Shown piece after piece: positions 40,712 through 50,439 of a stretch of 64,000 nt of DNA. The notes below the pieces were generated by a model. That model had not been told where the DNA came from, did not search any database, and saw only the letters and a program-made list of their open reading frames with translations. This DNA comes from Pseudo-nitzschia pungens (taxonomy: Eukaryota; Bacillariophyta; Bacillariophyceae; Bacillariales; Bacillariaceae). A program made the position numbers and the translations under genes. The DNA lies in assembly GCA_037355855.1 (NCBI GenBank), contig CM074760.1, positions 2,162,501-2,226,500 on the forward strand, written 5' to 3'. The stretch's first letter is position 1, and each line of letters begins with the position of its first letter.

Positions 40712-41951
40712 CCTAGCAAGTAGTATTCGGTTTGATAAGTATTGATTTTTGTCTTCCAAGATCCTTTCGTTGGATCCCAATTTCCATTCGAGCAATGGCA
40801 CTTGAGATAGTGTTACCGGGGGCCCAGGCGTTGAATACTCGTTTGTGAATCAGTGCATGAATAAAGGTATTCAGTACGTATTTAGAAGTTATCCTTCGAA
40901 GATCTCTCAAAATCGATCGTTTTATCGCTCGGGGCGGAAAAACTACCTAATTGGCCTGAAGGTCCTGTCGCATAATCGGTTGATGTTTTGGAGAGAAGCC
41001 CGTAAGTCTTACAGCACACCATTTCCTACAAGTTTTGGCGGTGCGGGGAATTTCTCAGTCGGACGCGCGTAACGGTTTTCTCGCTAAGTGTCCAGGTTAT
41101 GTCTAATTACCATGTTGCATAACGTAATACATTACATACCGTAAAACTTACGGATGAAAAGTATGTCCATACATACCGTATGATTATTATTATTTTTTTC
41201 TCAAAATCGGAATCGAATGAATGAATGAATCATCAATCAATCAATTGAGAATGAAAGACTGACTGAATCGAATGAGTCTACCTCTTTTGAATCATGGGTT
41301 GGACTTCCCGTACTGTTTGACGGACAGACGGACTGTAGCATCCCCTCGATCCATACGAGACAGTCATGCAGGCGTTGAATGAAAAATCGAATTAGATCCG
41401 TTACGAGTAAGTTAAGGTTACGATTGTTAACTGTTGAATACGGTTCACGAAACGTTCGGTTATATAATTGTTGTAAGTTGGTGTTCGGTAGGCAATATTC
41501 ATAAAGACTTAAAAATGGGATGCCTTATGATTTAGATTCTAACCACCAAGTTAACGGATGGAAGACATGTATAAGTTTCACTTACAACAATCGGCATGCA
41601 CATTAAAATCGTACGCGTTGCAAATCCGATTTACAACAAGAATACGGTAAGCCTTACGTTGCACCTGGTCATCACGGGAACGCGTGATGCGAAGTGTTAA
41701 AAAAAACTGTGGAACATCGTAGGAATTCTACGTGTACAGGGAAGACAACGAAGAACCAACAAGAAACAGAAACAGGTTGAATGTCATGGCAATTGTTTCG
41801 TGGTAACTGTAATGATAAAAAACATTGGAATTTAGTTTGTCACACCAGCAGGTGCAGCAGCACTCAGTGGGAGAGGGAGCGAACTCGGCCAAGACGGTTT
41901 CCCAAAACATCCATACGCTCTAAAATCCTTACTTGTTACTCAGGACCAAAG
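40712..41951. other. Divergent intergenic region
   Basis: No gene is supported. TAAGGTTAC lies at 41413. From 41781 an ATG frame runs into the sulfotransferase, but its first 57 codons have no coding character and contain an acceptor-like TTACTCAG at 41936-41943, suggesting 5' UTR or an intron end. Confidence 0.5.
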
Positions 41952-43916
41952 ATGGATCGCTACGGTTTGAGGATCTTGATCGGTCTTGGGGTTCTGCAGG
42001 GGCTCAAGATAGTCTTCGTGGACCACCCAAAGGTCTTGTCCACGCTCGACGCCGCGGAAGACTTGATGGATGCTTCGTTCCGCACCATTCCGAATGCACA
42101 ATTTTTAGCAGAATCCATATCCATATCCAGATCCACATCAACGGTATCAGAAGACAAACCGATTCGCAAATGGGGTTGCAATCGAAGGGAAACTCCTCTG
42201 ATTTTCGTGCATATTGGAAAAGCTGGAGGAGGAGGGGCACGGATAAGGTTGGCCGGAGCCGCTGTTGACTACGATCGAACGAAATGGGGTATACCGGAGG
42301 GCGACGAACACTATTATCCGATACGACCAATAGAAGAAGACAGCGGTCACCGAAACGAACAGAACTCGTCTTTTCGAAAAGGCCGATTTTGCAACAGCAA
42401 ATATGCCCACCATACACTCATTCCTCCTAACAACAAAACGGAACCGGTCAAGACAGAGAGGCCGTACGAGGGTCTCAAGCATTGCAACGCAACGACTCCG
42501 TTTGGAATGGCGATTGCCTGTCCCTCGAATTATCAGAGCATGAGCAGCATGCAACGAAACGGATTGTACGCTTCCGCTCTATGTCAGGGATGCGACGACG
42601 AGCACTACCTGATGGAGAAGTATTACAAGGATACTTCCGACTATGAACAAAGAGTCGCAGCTTCCAAGAAACTGGTGAATCTGCCTCCTCCAGAGCACAC
42701 CTGCGACATCGTCTATGTTTCTCACAACAATATTGGAAACGAAATGAATTGGCTTCCCCCGCGATATCTAAAGGAACACTGGTGGGACAACAGTGTGTGG
42801 AAAGAAGGGCAGAACAGCAATCATAAGTTGGAACATCTTTGGAAACAGCTGCTGGACGATCGGGAACGCCGCAGAAGTAGTGCGCTGCGGAACAGAAACG
42901 TGATTAACCTCATTGGAAGATGGAATTCTACCATGAGAGGAATTCTGTTAGATGAGCGGGAGAATAAAATGCGGTTAGAACTTCGAGAGAAGAAATTACG
43001 GTTAGAACGAGAGAAGGAACCGCACACTACGGACAAGAAGAAGAAGAAGAAGAACAAAGATCGATGGTGTCCCCAGGGATATAGGACGCGCTACGTGGAG
43101 GGTGGCCGCCGAAATATTCAGTACGATCGTGCGGCGGTGAACACCGTTCGTTGGCCAGATACCGAAAACCGGTACAACAATTGTGTCAAACCCCTTGGGG
43201 AAAGAGCAGATAAGCTGTTCAACCAGGTTTGGGAAGTGAAGCAACGTCGACTAACACGCGACGACCCAAAAAACATGTTGACAGTGGAGGATCCCAGCAA
43301 CTATTCCCCGATCTACGCATCGATGCCTCTTCACCGGGTAACGATGTTGCGGGATCCGTGGTCATGGATTATATCAAAATACTTTTGGCACCCGAAAATG
43401 CCATCAGAATTCGGATGTCAACAAGTAACCGCCCGGTTTAGTCACAATACCCTCGGATGGGTCTCGGTCCATTCCTTACTGTACTTATTCCAGCTTTGTG
43501 GAAATGAGTGCGTGACCCGGTACGAAAATGGGCTTGTGACACTGGAGCAAATCGAAGCACAGGTCGAGAGCAATCTTCGAAATGCATTCAGCGTCGTGGG
43601 GCTGCTTGACGAAAGCGATTCATTTTACGACATGATTGACAAGCGCATCGACTACATCGACACAAAACGGCTCTACGACACCAATCGCAAGCGGAATGCA
43701 CACGAATATGAATTGATCAGGCTCCTGAATGCGCCCCTACACATGTCTGGAGGCAACAGGACAACCAAAGAAAAGTGCAAGAACTTGTTCCTGAAGGACG
43801 AAACCTTTCGCGAAGAAGTTCGGAGGACTGTGCCGGAGTTTGCCGCGCTGGAACGCATCTACAAAGTGGGTGTCGAGGTGAATCGGTTCCAACAAGACGA
43901 GTTGAGTCGGTGCTAG
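41952..43916 (+). CDS. Golgi-type sulfotransferase, type II membrane protein
   Basis: The protein has 654 aa from ATG 41952; the same frame is open to an ATG at 41781, but starting at 41952 puts the hydrophobic anchor (LRILIGLGVLQGLKIVFV) right at the N-terminus as expected for a Golgi type II enzyme. The PAPS-binding 5'-phosphosulfate loop is FVHIGKAGGGG near residue 84 (family form FxHIPKTGGT/S), and the 3'-phosphate motif is VTMLRDPWSWIISKYF near 466. Between them is a long insert with N-glycosylation sites and a Lys-rich run (KKKKKK). These features place it in the broad carbohydrate sulfotransferase superfamily (Sulfotransfer_2-like); the acceptor sugar is unknown. Diatoms make sulfated cell-wall and mucilage polysaccharides, a plausible use. 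It is tail-to-tail with the CS-domain gene (288 bp). Confidence 0.75.
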   Translation: MDRYGLRILIGLGVLQGLKIVFVDHPKVLSTLDAAEDLMDASFRTIPNAQFLAESISISRSTSTVSEDKPIRKWGCNRRETPLIFVHIGKAGGGGARIRLAGAAVDYDRTKWGIPEGDEHYYPIRPIEEDSGHRNEQNSSFRKGRFCNSKYAHHTLIPPNNKTEPVKTERPYEGLKHCNATTPFGMAIACPSNYQSMSSMQRNGLYASALCQGCDDEHYLMEKYYKDTSDYEQRVAASKKLVNLPPPEHTCDIVYVSHNNIGNEMNWLPPRYLKEHWWDNSVWKEGQNSNHKLEHLWKQLLDDRERRRSSALRNRNVINLIGRWNSTMRGILLDERENKMRLELREKKLRLEREKEPHTTDKKKKKKNKDRWCPQGYRTRYVEGGRRNIQYDRAAVNTVRWPDTENRYNNCVKPLGERADKLFNQVWEVKQRRLTRDDPKNMLTVEDPSNYSPIYASMPLHRVTMLRDPWSWIISKYFWHPKMPSEFGCQQVTARFSHNTLGWVSVHSLLYLFQLCGNECVTRYENGLVTLEQIEAQVESNLRNAFSVVGLLDESDSFYDMIDKRIDYIDTKRLYDTNRKRNAHEYELIRLLNAPLHMSGGNRTTKEKCKNLFLKDETFREEVRRTVPEFAALERIYKVGVEVNRFQQDELSRC

Positions 43917-44204
43917 CGCAAGGTGCAAGACAGTAGCATGCTCTTGATATGAAGGATGCTCAATCGTCGTAATGTTAGTAGTAATGCCACTGTTCCTTCC
44001 CACACGAAAAGCCCTGAATCACTGCGCGTGACATTTCCTTTGCTGACTAGTGTAGTATATCGCAATAGCTTTTTTTGACAGCTTAGACAAAGAACATACA
44101 TGAGAAGTCGATTCTAGTATTTCAAATGTTTTGTTCAACTCAACTCTTGTCGCTTTCTTTGGAACTATTTCTTTGAATTTGGCAATTAATGAAATCGTAA
44201 ATCA

Positions 44205-45323
44205 CTATGATCGAATCCTTGGCCATATTTTATCAGGATCTGCCTTCTCGCAAGTAATGACCAATTTTGTCTTGTCGCTGTTCAGTGTCCAAGTGCATCC
44301 ATCGACATCAACGCTTTCGAATAACTCGACCGTCGTAACGGATTTGCCTTCGTATGAAATTGCTACCTTTCGCGGGTGGAATACTACCTTGACCTCTTTC
44401 TTGTTTACGGTTGTGTTCATGGGTAATGTGATCTCGACTTCTTCTTCGTCTTGCGTCCAGCTAAAGCCTGATTCTTGCGCAACGGTTCCATCTGTCCCTG
44501 CATGAGCGGGTTGTTCCATCTGGGCCAGTTTGGCCGATTTTCCCGTCGCTTCATTCATGGCTTGTTGCCAGGCCAAGTTTTCGGAAACGGCACGTCTCAT
44601 CCACTCTGCCCTTCCATAATCGGTATCGATGCCGGCCTCGAAATCAACGTTGGCCATCCTTGGTTTCGTCTGGGTGCGACCAACAAAGACGTCGCCATAA
44701 AAAATTGGCGCCGGATTGTATCCACAGGCGCCTCCGATGCTTCCGGCGCGTTTATTGACGGGAAGCTTCTTCAACATCCCAACCTCGTCCAGGTAGATAT
44801 AAACCCCGGTGTATTGATTGGTATCCGCTGGATGCACCAAACAAAAAGTTTCCACGCTACCCTCGGCAGCAACCGCATTCATGGCAGATGTAGAAATCTT
44901 GGACATGTCGATGTCTACGGGTTTTCCATCGGGTCCTTTAATGCTGCTTCCCTGACCGCCCGAAGTGAATTGTTTCGTTGCTTGTTTTTGAAGCAACGAC
45001 GCATCGACTCGGGTCTTGTCGGCACCAAAAAAGGGCTTGACAAAGTTTGGAATGGCATCACCTCTGTTTTCTTTCAAGAAGCTAGAAGGAATCACCAGGG
45101 TTTTCATGGACTTGCTTTCATCGGCTGGGATCCACACAAACTTGATGCTTTCTGCGTCATCTCCATCCTTATCGAGGCCCAAGCTGGACAGTTGCTGCAG
45201 TATAGGCGCGACGCTCGAGGCGTTGGCTTTGCGCAATGCCTCTCGTTCTTCGGGCGTCGAAATTTCGACCCCTCGTTCTTTTAAATAATTCAATCGATCT
45301 TCGTCCTCGTCAGTGTTGCTCAT
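44205..45323 (-). CDS. CS-domain (NudC/p23-like) protein
   Basis: The protein has 372 aa from ATG 45323; further upstream the frame opens only from TTG. A charged N-terminal helix (DRLNYLKERGVEISTPEERE) leads into a middle region with a conserved-looking AGSIGGACGYNPAPIFYGDV and DTDYGRAEWMRRAVSENLAW. The C-terminal 90 residues form a CS domain: FSWTQDEEEVEITLPMN, KEVKVVFHPRKVAISYEGK, then TWTLNSDKTKLVITCEK. CS domains bind HSP90 or client proteins, and NudC proteins act in dynein and tubulin chaperoning. The middle region is not one I can name. The partner is not evident from the sequence. Confidence 0.85.
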   Translation of the reverse strand: MSNTDEDEDRLNYLKERGVEISTPEEREALRKANASSVAPILQQLSSLGLDKDGDDAESIKFVWIPADESKSMKTLVIPSSFLKENRGDAIPNFVKPFFGADKTRVDASLLQKQATKQFTSGGQGSSIKGPDGKPVDIDMSKISTSAMNAVAAEGSVETFCLVHPADTNQYTGVYIYLDEVGMLKKLPVNKRAGSIGGACGYNPAPIFYGDVFVGRTQTKPRMANVDFEAGIDTDYGRAEWMRRAVSENLAWQQAMNEATGKSAKLAQMEQPAHAGTDGTVAQESGFSWTQDEEEVEITLPMNTTVNKKEVKVVFHPRKVAISYEGKSVTTVELFESVDVDGCTWTLNSDKTKLVITCEKADPDKIWPRIRS

Positions 45324-45835
45324 TGTAGATAGATTCGTTCGTTCGTAGAGAATGTATTTTGCGACCTTGTGTTTTGACTTGGATGTTGCATGATGACACT
45401 TGCAACATCTGACATCTACCGGTATTCTTGATCCCAACAAAAAGGTTCTCTTCGAAAATAAAATACCGCTTCCAATCACCAATCAGTAACCTTAGTTAAA
45501 ATCCAAATTCATACCAGCCACCCAATTTGGCACGTCTGACAAAAAGTCACAAAATCTGAATAGTAATTTTTTGTGACTTAAAAAATGAGTTCCGAGCACT
45601 TGGTACACGTAATTAGTGAATTCCACGATCTAAGGAATCAATCTATTCGCTTAGGAAAGGCACTACGTCACGTACACGTAAATGGTACGGGTTGAGATAG
45701 GATCTGCACTGACCACTCTTTTTTTTCTCGCTATCTCCTTTTGCAAAATCTTGGTCAACCAAAGGGTCATAGCAGGCGACAATACTGCGAGTCCGAGAAA
45801 AGTTTCATAAGAATATCCAATACCGTCAGTTCAAA
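45324..45835. promoter_or_regulatory. Divergent promoter between CS-domain gene and DEAD-box helicase
   Basis: A 512-bp gap separates two head-to-head genes. It contains GTAACCTTA at 45486-45494, the inverse of the dispersed TAAGGTTAC word, and T-rich stretches. No TATA box is obvious. Confidence 0.4.
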
Positions 45836-47417
45836 ATGGGAAAACGATCAAATGAGACAGAGGAGGAACGAGATGCAAGAAGGGCAAAGAAAAAGGCCAA
45901 AAAGGAGGCCAAAAAGAAGAAAGTAAGCGATGACGAAAAGAACGAGGAGAGGCGGAAAAAGAAAGAAAAAAAGGAAAAGAAGAAGAAAAAAAATGAATCC
46001 AAGGTTGAGACCGCTATTGAGAAATCAACTCCTTCAACGTCAATCGATAAAAACAGTAACAGCTCTTCCTCAGACGCTGTTCCACTGAATTCCTCAGCTG
46101 TCGATCACGGAATCATCTGTCACCAGCTGGAACACATTTCAACAAACTCCGTTTGACAAACCCATCAAAACTGCACTCTCTACTGCAGGATTCAAAGCAC
46201 CAAGTCAGGTTCAATCTAAAGCTTGGCCTGCCGCTATTTCTGGAAAAGATGTCATCGCCGTAGCGAAGACAGGGTCAGGGAAAACACTTGGATTCCTGTT
46301 ACCGATGTTTCATCGAATCTCAAAGGGTGACCTCCCCGATGGAGCTACCACTGAAACACGGAAAACCCGTCCGAGCACTCCTTCCCCTATTGGATTAGTG
46401 GTATCACCAACACGTGAATTGGCTATACAAATACACAAAGAATGTATCAAATTCGGTTCTCCCATTGGAATTACCTCGACGTGCCTGTACGGCGGAACTA
46501 ACGCCAACGAACAGATTCAAGAATTACGCAAACTTTCCCCCCAAATCGTGATTGCCACCCCCGGTCGTCTCTGTGATCTACTCGATCGGACAAATCCATG
46601 CTGTTTGACCCTGAAGTCGTGCCATTTTGTGGTTCTGGACGAGGCCGATAGGATGCTCGACATGGGATTCGAGCCGCAACTAAAACAAATCACGGCAGCT
46701 CTGCCACCCGTATCTTCGAGACAAACTCTCTTTTTTACGGCCACGTGGCCCAAGGCCGTTCGAAAAGTTGCTGCCAAATTTATGCGAAGCGGGGAAACCA
46801 TGGAAATATTCCTTGGCGAAGGAACTGCTGACGGTGAACTTGTTGCCAACAAATCCATCAAACAGACTTTTATCGAAGCCCAAGACGACGTAAAGGACGA
46901 GAGATTGTACAATCTGCTCTGCACGCTCGACTACGACAAGGCATCCGTGGTAATTTTTGCAAACACGAAACGACGGGTTGACTACGTTGCAAAGTTGTTT
47001 TGGCAGGAAGGATTTTCGACCTGCTCGGTGCATGGAGACAAACAGCAACACGAACGAGACGCTGCGCTCCGCAAATTTGTTTCCAAGGAATGCTCTATAT
47101 TAGTGGCTACAGATGTTGCGGCGAGAGGACTCGACATCAAGGGCGTGACCCACGTCATCAATTTTGACATGGCCCGGGATTGTGACTCGTATATCCATCG
47201 CATAGGACGAACGGGCCGTGCGGGAGAGGTTGGAGAGGCGATCACCTTTTGGAACCCCGATTACGACAAGCCGTGTTCTCCAGCATTGGTGAAAATTGCA
47301 AGAGATGCGGGTCAAGAGGTACCCACCTTCTTACAGCAATACGAGAAGGGGAAAGCAAGCAAGCAATGGAAGGTCACGGATGCTGCAAAGGCAAAGACTC
47401 TGTTGGTAGCTGGTTAA
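45836..47417 (+). CDS. DEAD-box RNA helicase, Dbp3-like
   Basis: Two frames join here. The first starts at ATG 45836 with a Lys/Glu-rich leader (ARRAKKKAKKEAKKKK); the helicase core is in another frame, which reads LSITESSVTSWNTFQQTPFD from acceptor TTCCTCAG at 46097. Two donors both keep the frame: GTAAGC at 45923 (175-bp intron, 468 aa) or GTTGAG at 46004 (94-bp intron, 495 aa). Core motifs: Q-motif region FKAPSQVQ, I AKTGSGKT, Ia PTRELA, GG, Ib TPGR, II DEAD, III TAT (usually SAT), IV region VIFANTKRR, V ATDVAARGLD, VI HRIGRTGRAG. A Lys-rich leader and the TATWP form point to Dbp2/Dbp3-type helicases, the latter nucleolar and used in pre-rRNA processing. The exact orthology is inference. 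Confidence 0.85.
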
Positions 47418-47810
47418 TTAGCATGAGAATTTACAAGATAAGTTTTGCTCAAAAATGCCCTTGTTGCGTTTAAACTTCATCTGCTTTGCACGTATACTAG
47501 AACAAAGGGATTGGTTGTCGACAAAATATAGATTATCTTGCCAGCTGTCAAGTGTCTTGTAGTGGCATAGCTCAGTGCGTCGATTCGCTACTTTAGAGCG
47601 ACACAAGCCGATCGATCACGGCATAGTTGATGGCGCATGTTCCCATGAAAAAATAACAAATGATTATGGTATTCCAAATGAATATTGATTTTCTGATATC
47701 TCAAATAAATAGCTCTGAATAGAAGCAAAAAAGTGACGGGACAATGATTTGATGCATAGATAGACGCAATGGCTATCGGTACGTTTCAGCTTTGGTTTCC
47801 AGCCATGGAA
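47418..47810. other. Tail-to-tail intergenic region
   Basis: 393 bp between the ends of the helicase and septin genes. Nothing is recognised. A GGCATAGCTCAGTG word near 47563 resembles a tRNA D-arm, but no cloverleaf can be formed. Confidence 0.5.
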
Positions 47811-49544
47811 TCAGTCAAGCGATGGTGTTCCGAAGAATCCAAAGAACAACCCGCGTTTCGGTTTGGATCCATCTTGGTCGGGCACCGCATCAATGTTCTC
47901 GTCATCCGGACCATTGGGATTTTCGTTGCTGTTGCTGTTGCTGTTGCCATCCGCCGTTTCGCCCATACCCAATGACGTTGTGCCCAATGCGAGACGCCGA
48001 ACGAATCGCGCTCGAGCCACCAGCGCTCGGATCAGACCCTGCACTACGGGCACCCGTGCCACCGTGGAGGCGCACCGGGAAGCCACCGCGTACAGCGTCG
48101 TGCCCGCGACCTCGACCCTCCCCAGCTGAACCGCGGCGAGTCCCACTAGGGCGACGTACTTGAGAAGGTCGGACCTCGAGTGGTTCGCGAGCCGCCGGTT
48201 TCGGTACGCGCTGTATTTTTGGTTGGCCAGTTGCAGGAAGCGTTCCGTGTGCTCGCTGAGGAGGGAATCCCGGATCAACACCAGATCAGAATGCTCCGGA
48301 TCCAGGGCCGACGAATGCCCCCACGGATAGATGCCATCCCGGGACACAATGGCCAATACTTCTCCCGATCGCCGACCCCTATGGAATTTGCTGTCCTTGT
48401 GATCCCCGTTGGAGGGACGACTCTTGGAAATGGTTCTCCTCCGCTTGGCATCACCGGCTGAAGACGGACTGTAGTGATCGTCCAGCGAATACACGTCGAT
48501 GGATTCGTCTTTCCAGATCTGTTCGAGTTCTGCCCGATAACGAGCAATCTCCGAATCGGTCATGGTGTCGGCCTTGGCAATGACCGGCACAATGGTGATC
48601 TCGTCTTGCACGTGCTTGAGAAAATGCCGATCGATGGCCAGGAACCTGCCCGGACTCAAAAAGTACAGACACACGTGGATCAGTTCCTCCTCCTCGGAAA
48701 GGTCGTCTTCGGGGACGGTAGCAACCTTCCCCGCGGCTACGGCCGTGCCTCGCGTGGTGGCAGCGGCGGCGGCGGTGACGGAGGGCGACTGCTCGCGGCG
48801 AAAGCGCGCGCTGCGACACTCCGTAATGTAGTCCGTGATGGGTTGGACGGAATTCTTGTGGTTGACGCGGTTTCCAAACCCAGGCGTGTCGATGATTCGA
48901 ACCCGAAGAATCGTGTTCGCATCCGGGTCAAAATACTCAAAGGGAGCCGAGGGGACAATGGCCGTTGTGCTGCCAAATGCAGCGGGAGCCGACTGACGGA
49001 GCTGTGGTGTTGCTCCGGGATCCTTTGAAGCAGTCGAAGCAGACGATAACGACGACGACAGGGACGATGCCACGACGGATGACAACGACGAAAAGAATCC
49101 TCCTCGGCGATCGGGATGATGTGCCATGTTTTTGATTTTGTTGTTCTTTTTTCGTTCGTTGCGTTCGTGTTCTTCATGGATCTCCTGCCAAGTCCATGCG
49201 TCCAGAAGAGCCCGCACCGTGGTGGTTTTTCCCAATCCAGCCAAACCTGCGACCATGATGTTCAGCGAGATAACTCGAGGACGCAACTTTATGGACTCGG
49301 GAGATCCCATCGTTTTTTGGGTTGACTGGGGTGCCGATGATGCCGATGATGCCAATATGGTTTTTGGCACAGATGATGACGACATTGTGGTTGGCGCATC
49401 GGGTAACGACGAAGATGATGCAGCAACTCCTGCGATGTGCCATAGCATAATAATAGTAATAATCCAACGGCACCGAAGCAATCGACCGAGGGATTTTGCC
49501 TTCATTGTCGTCCCTTTCGTAGTTCTCGGTGAGAACGGAAGCAT
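47811..49544 (-). CDS. Septin-family GTPase with N- and C-terminal hydrophobic segments
   Basis: The protein has 577 aa from ATG 49544; ATG 49505 is an alternative. Septins are P-loop GTPases that assemble into membrane-bound filaments. Motifs: G1 MVAGLAGLGKTT, G3 IIDTPGFGNRVNHKNSVQP, G4 VIAKADTMTDSEIARYRAEL, plus LIHVCLYFLSP before it. Low-complexity inserts (Ser/Ala runs) separate G1 from G3 and G3 from G4. Unusually, a hydrophobic segment (CRWIITIIMLWHIAGVAAS) lies near the N-terminus, looking like a signal peptide or anchor. A second (LLKYVALVGLAAVQLGRVEV) lies downstream of the GTPase domain. A septin would normally be cytosolic, so membrane attachment is more plausible than import. Function in diatoms is not established. 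Confidence 0.8.
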   Translation of the reverse strand: MLPFSPRTTKGTTMKAKSLGRLLRCRWIITIIMLWHIAGVAASSSSLPDAPTTMSSSSVPKTILASSASSAPQSTQKTMGSPESIKLRPRVISLNIMVAGLAGLGKTTTVRALLDAWTWQEIHEEHERNERKKNNKIKNMAHHPDRRGGFFSSLSSVVASSLSSSLSSASTASKDPGATPQLRQSAPAAFGSTTAIVPSAPFEYFDPDANTILRVRIIDTPGFGNRVNHKNSVQPITDYITECRSARFRREQSPSVTAAAAATTRGTAVAAGKVATVPEDDLSEEEELIHVCLYFLSPGRFLAIDRHFLKHVQDEITIVPVIAKADTMTDSEIARYRAELEQIWKDESIDVYSLDDHYSPSSAGDAKRRRTISKSRPSNGDHKDSKFHRGRRSGEVLAIVSRDGIYPWGHSSALDPEHSDLVLIRDSLLSEHTERFLQLANQKYSAYRNRRLANHSRSDLLKYVALVGLAAVQLGRVEVAGTTLYAVASRCASTVARVPVVQGLIRALVARARFVRRLALGTTSLGMGETADGNSNSNSNENPNGPDDENIDAVPDQDGSKPKRGLFFGFFGTPSLD

Positions 49545-50439
49545 TCTAACGTACTTTAGTCGGTCGTAGTTATCGAAGTTTCTTGTTGTTTGATACGGTT
49601 CATGCAGCTGGAATTTTGTTAGTGAGGCCACCAGCGTCGCTCAACTGCCAATCGATTCTCACAAATACTTTGTAACTGTTCTCACAAGCTGAAGTCCGAG
49701 CCTTCTCGCAAGTGTTCTCATGAACTAAGTTGTGGGAAGAATAATCATCGAAAATTTGCTTGGTGACACTAAGATTACCGTACGATACTTTTATGAGAAT
49801 TACAATGATACCTTACGACCAAACTGCAAGAAGATCCAAAACAGTGTTTTTATTTTGATGTATGTTAGTATGGTATATAAATATCCAAAAATGTGAAAGT
49901 ATCCTTACTATGATTAGAAGTAAGATACCAACACCGTAAGGTTATGTATCATACCGGTACGGTAAGGTCTTGCGAATTTTGAATTAAGGAGTCGTCGGGA
50001 AATCAGAGGTCTTGGTGTTTTCGATTTTGTACTACGATAACGCGCGTAGAAAAAAAAACGAAGTACCGTACGTACAAACTACTACGGGAACTGAGAACAT
50101 AATCCGTCTGTCCGTCGATATTGGATATTGGAGCTATGACCTACTCGTAAGGTTACCGGTACCAATCACAAGGGCTTCTCTCATTTTCTTTTTTGAATCG
50201 ATTGAAAACACTGTTCCAACACGGAAAACCATCACCGAAGATACGAAGTGAAGTAAGACCTTACGGTACATCGGAGCAAAGCAAATCCAGCAAATCCCGA
50301 AAATATCAACCGTTGACCGTTCGACAAATTCATCGCAAGCAACAGCTCACTCACGCACCGACCCATTGATCGATTTTCGGCATCGAACCGAACGAACCCG
50401 TCCTTCCCGACCAATTTGCACATACATCCATTATTCGCC
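49545..50439. promoter_or_regulatory. Divergent promoter region, septin and Trm5
   Basis: No gene is seen. TAAGGTTAC lies at 50148-50156 inside a longer CGTAAGGTTACCGGTACC, and variants of the word lie at 49937 and 49965. AT-rich in its left half. Confidence 0.4.

Noticed and set aside
47555..47625. tRNA-like GGCATAGCTCAGTG stretch
   Set aside because: No B box and no anticodon or T stem can be paired; not a tRNA.
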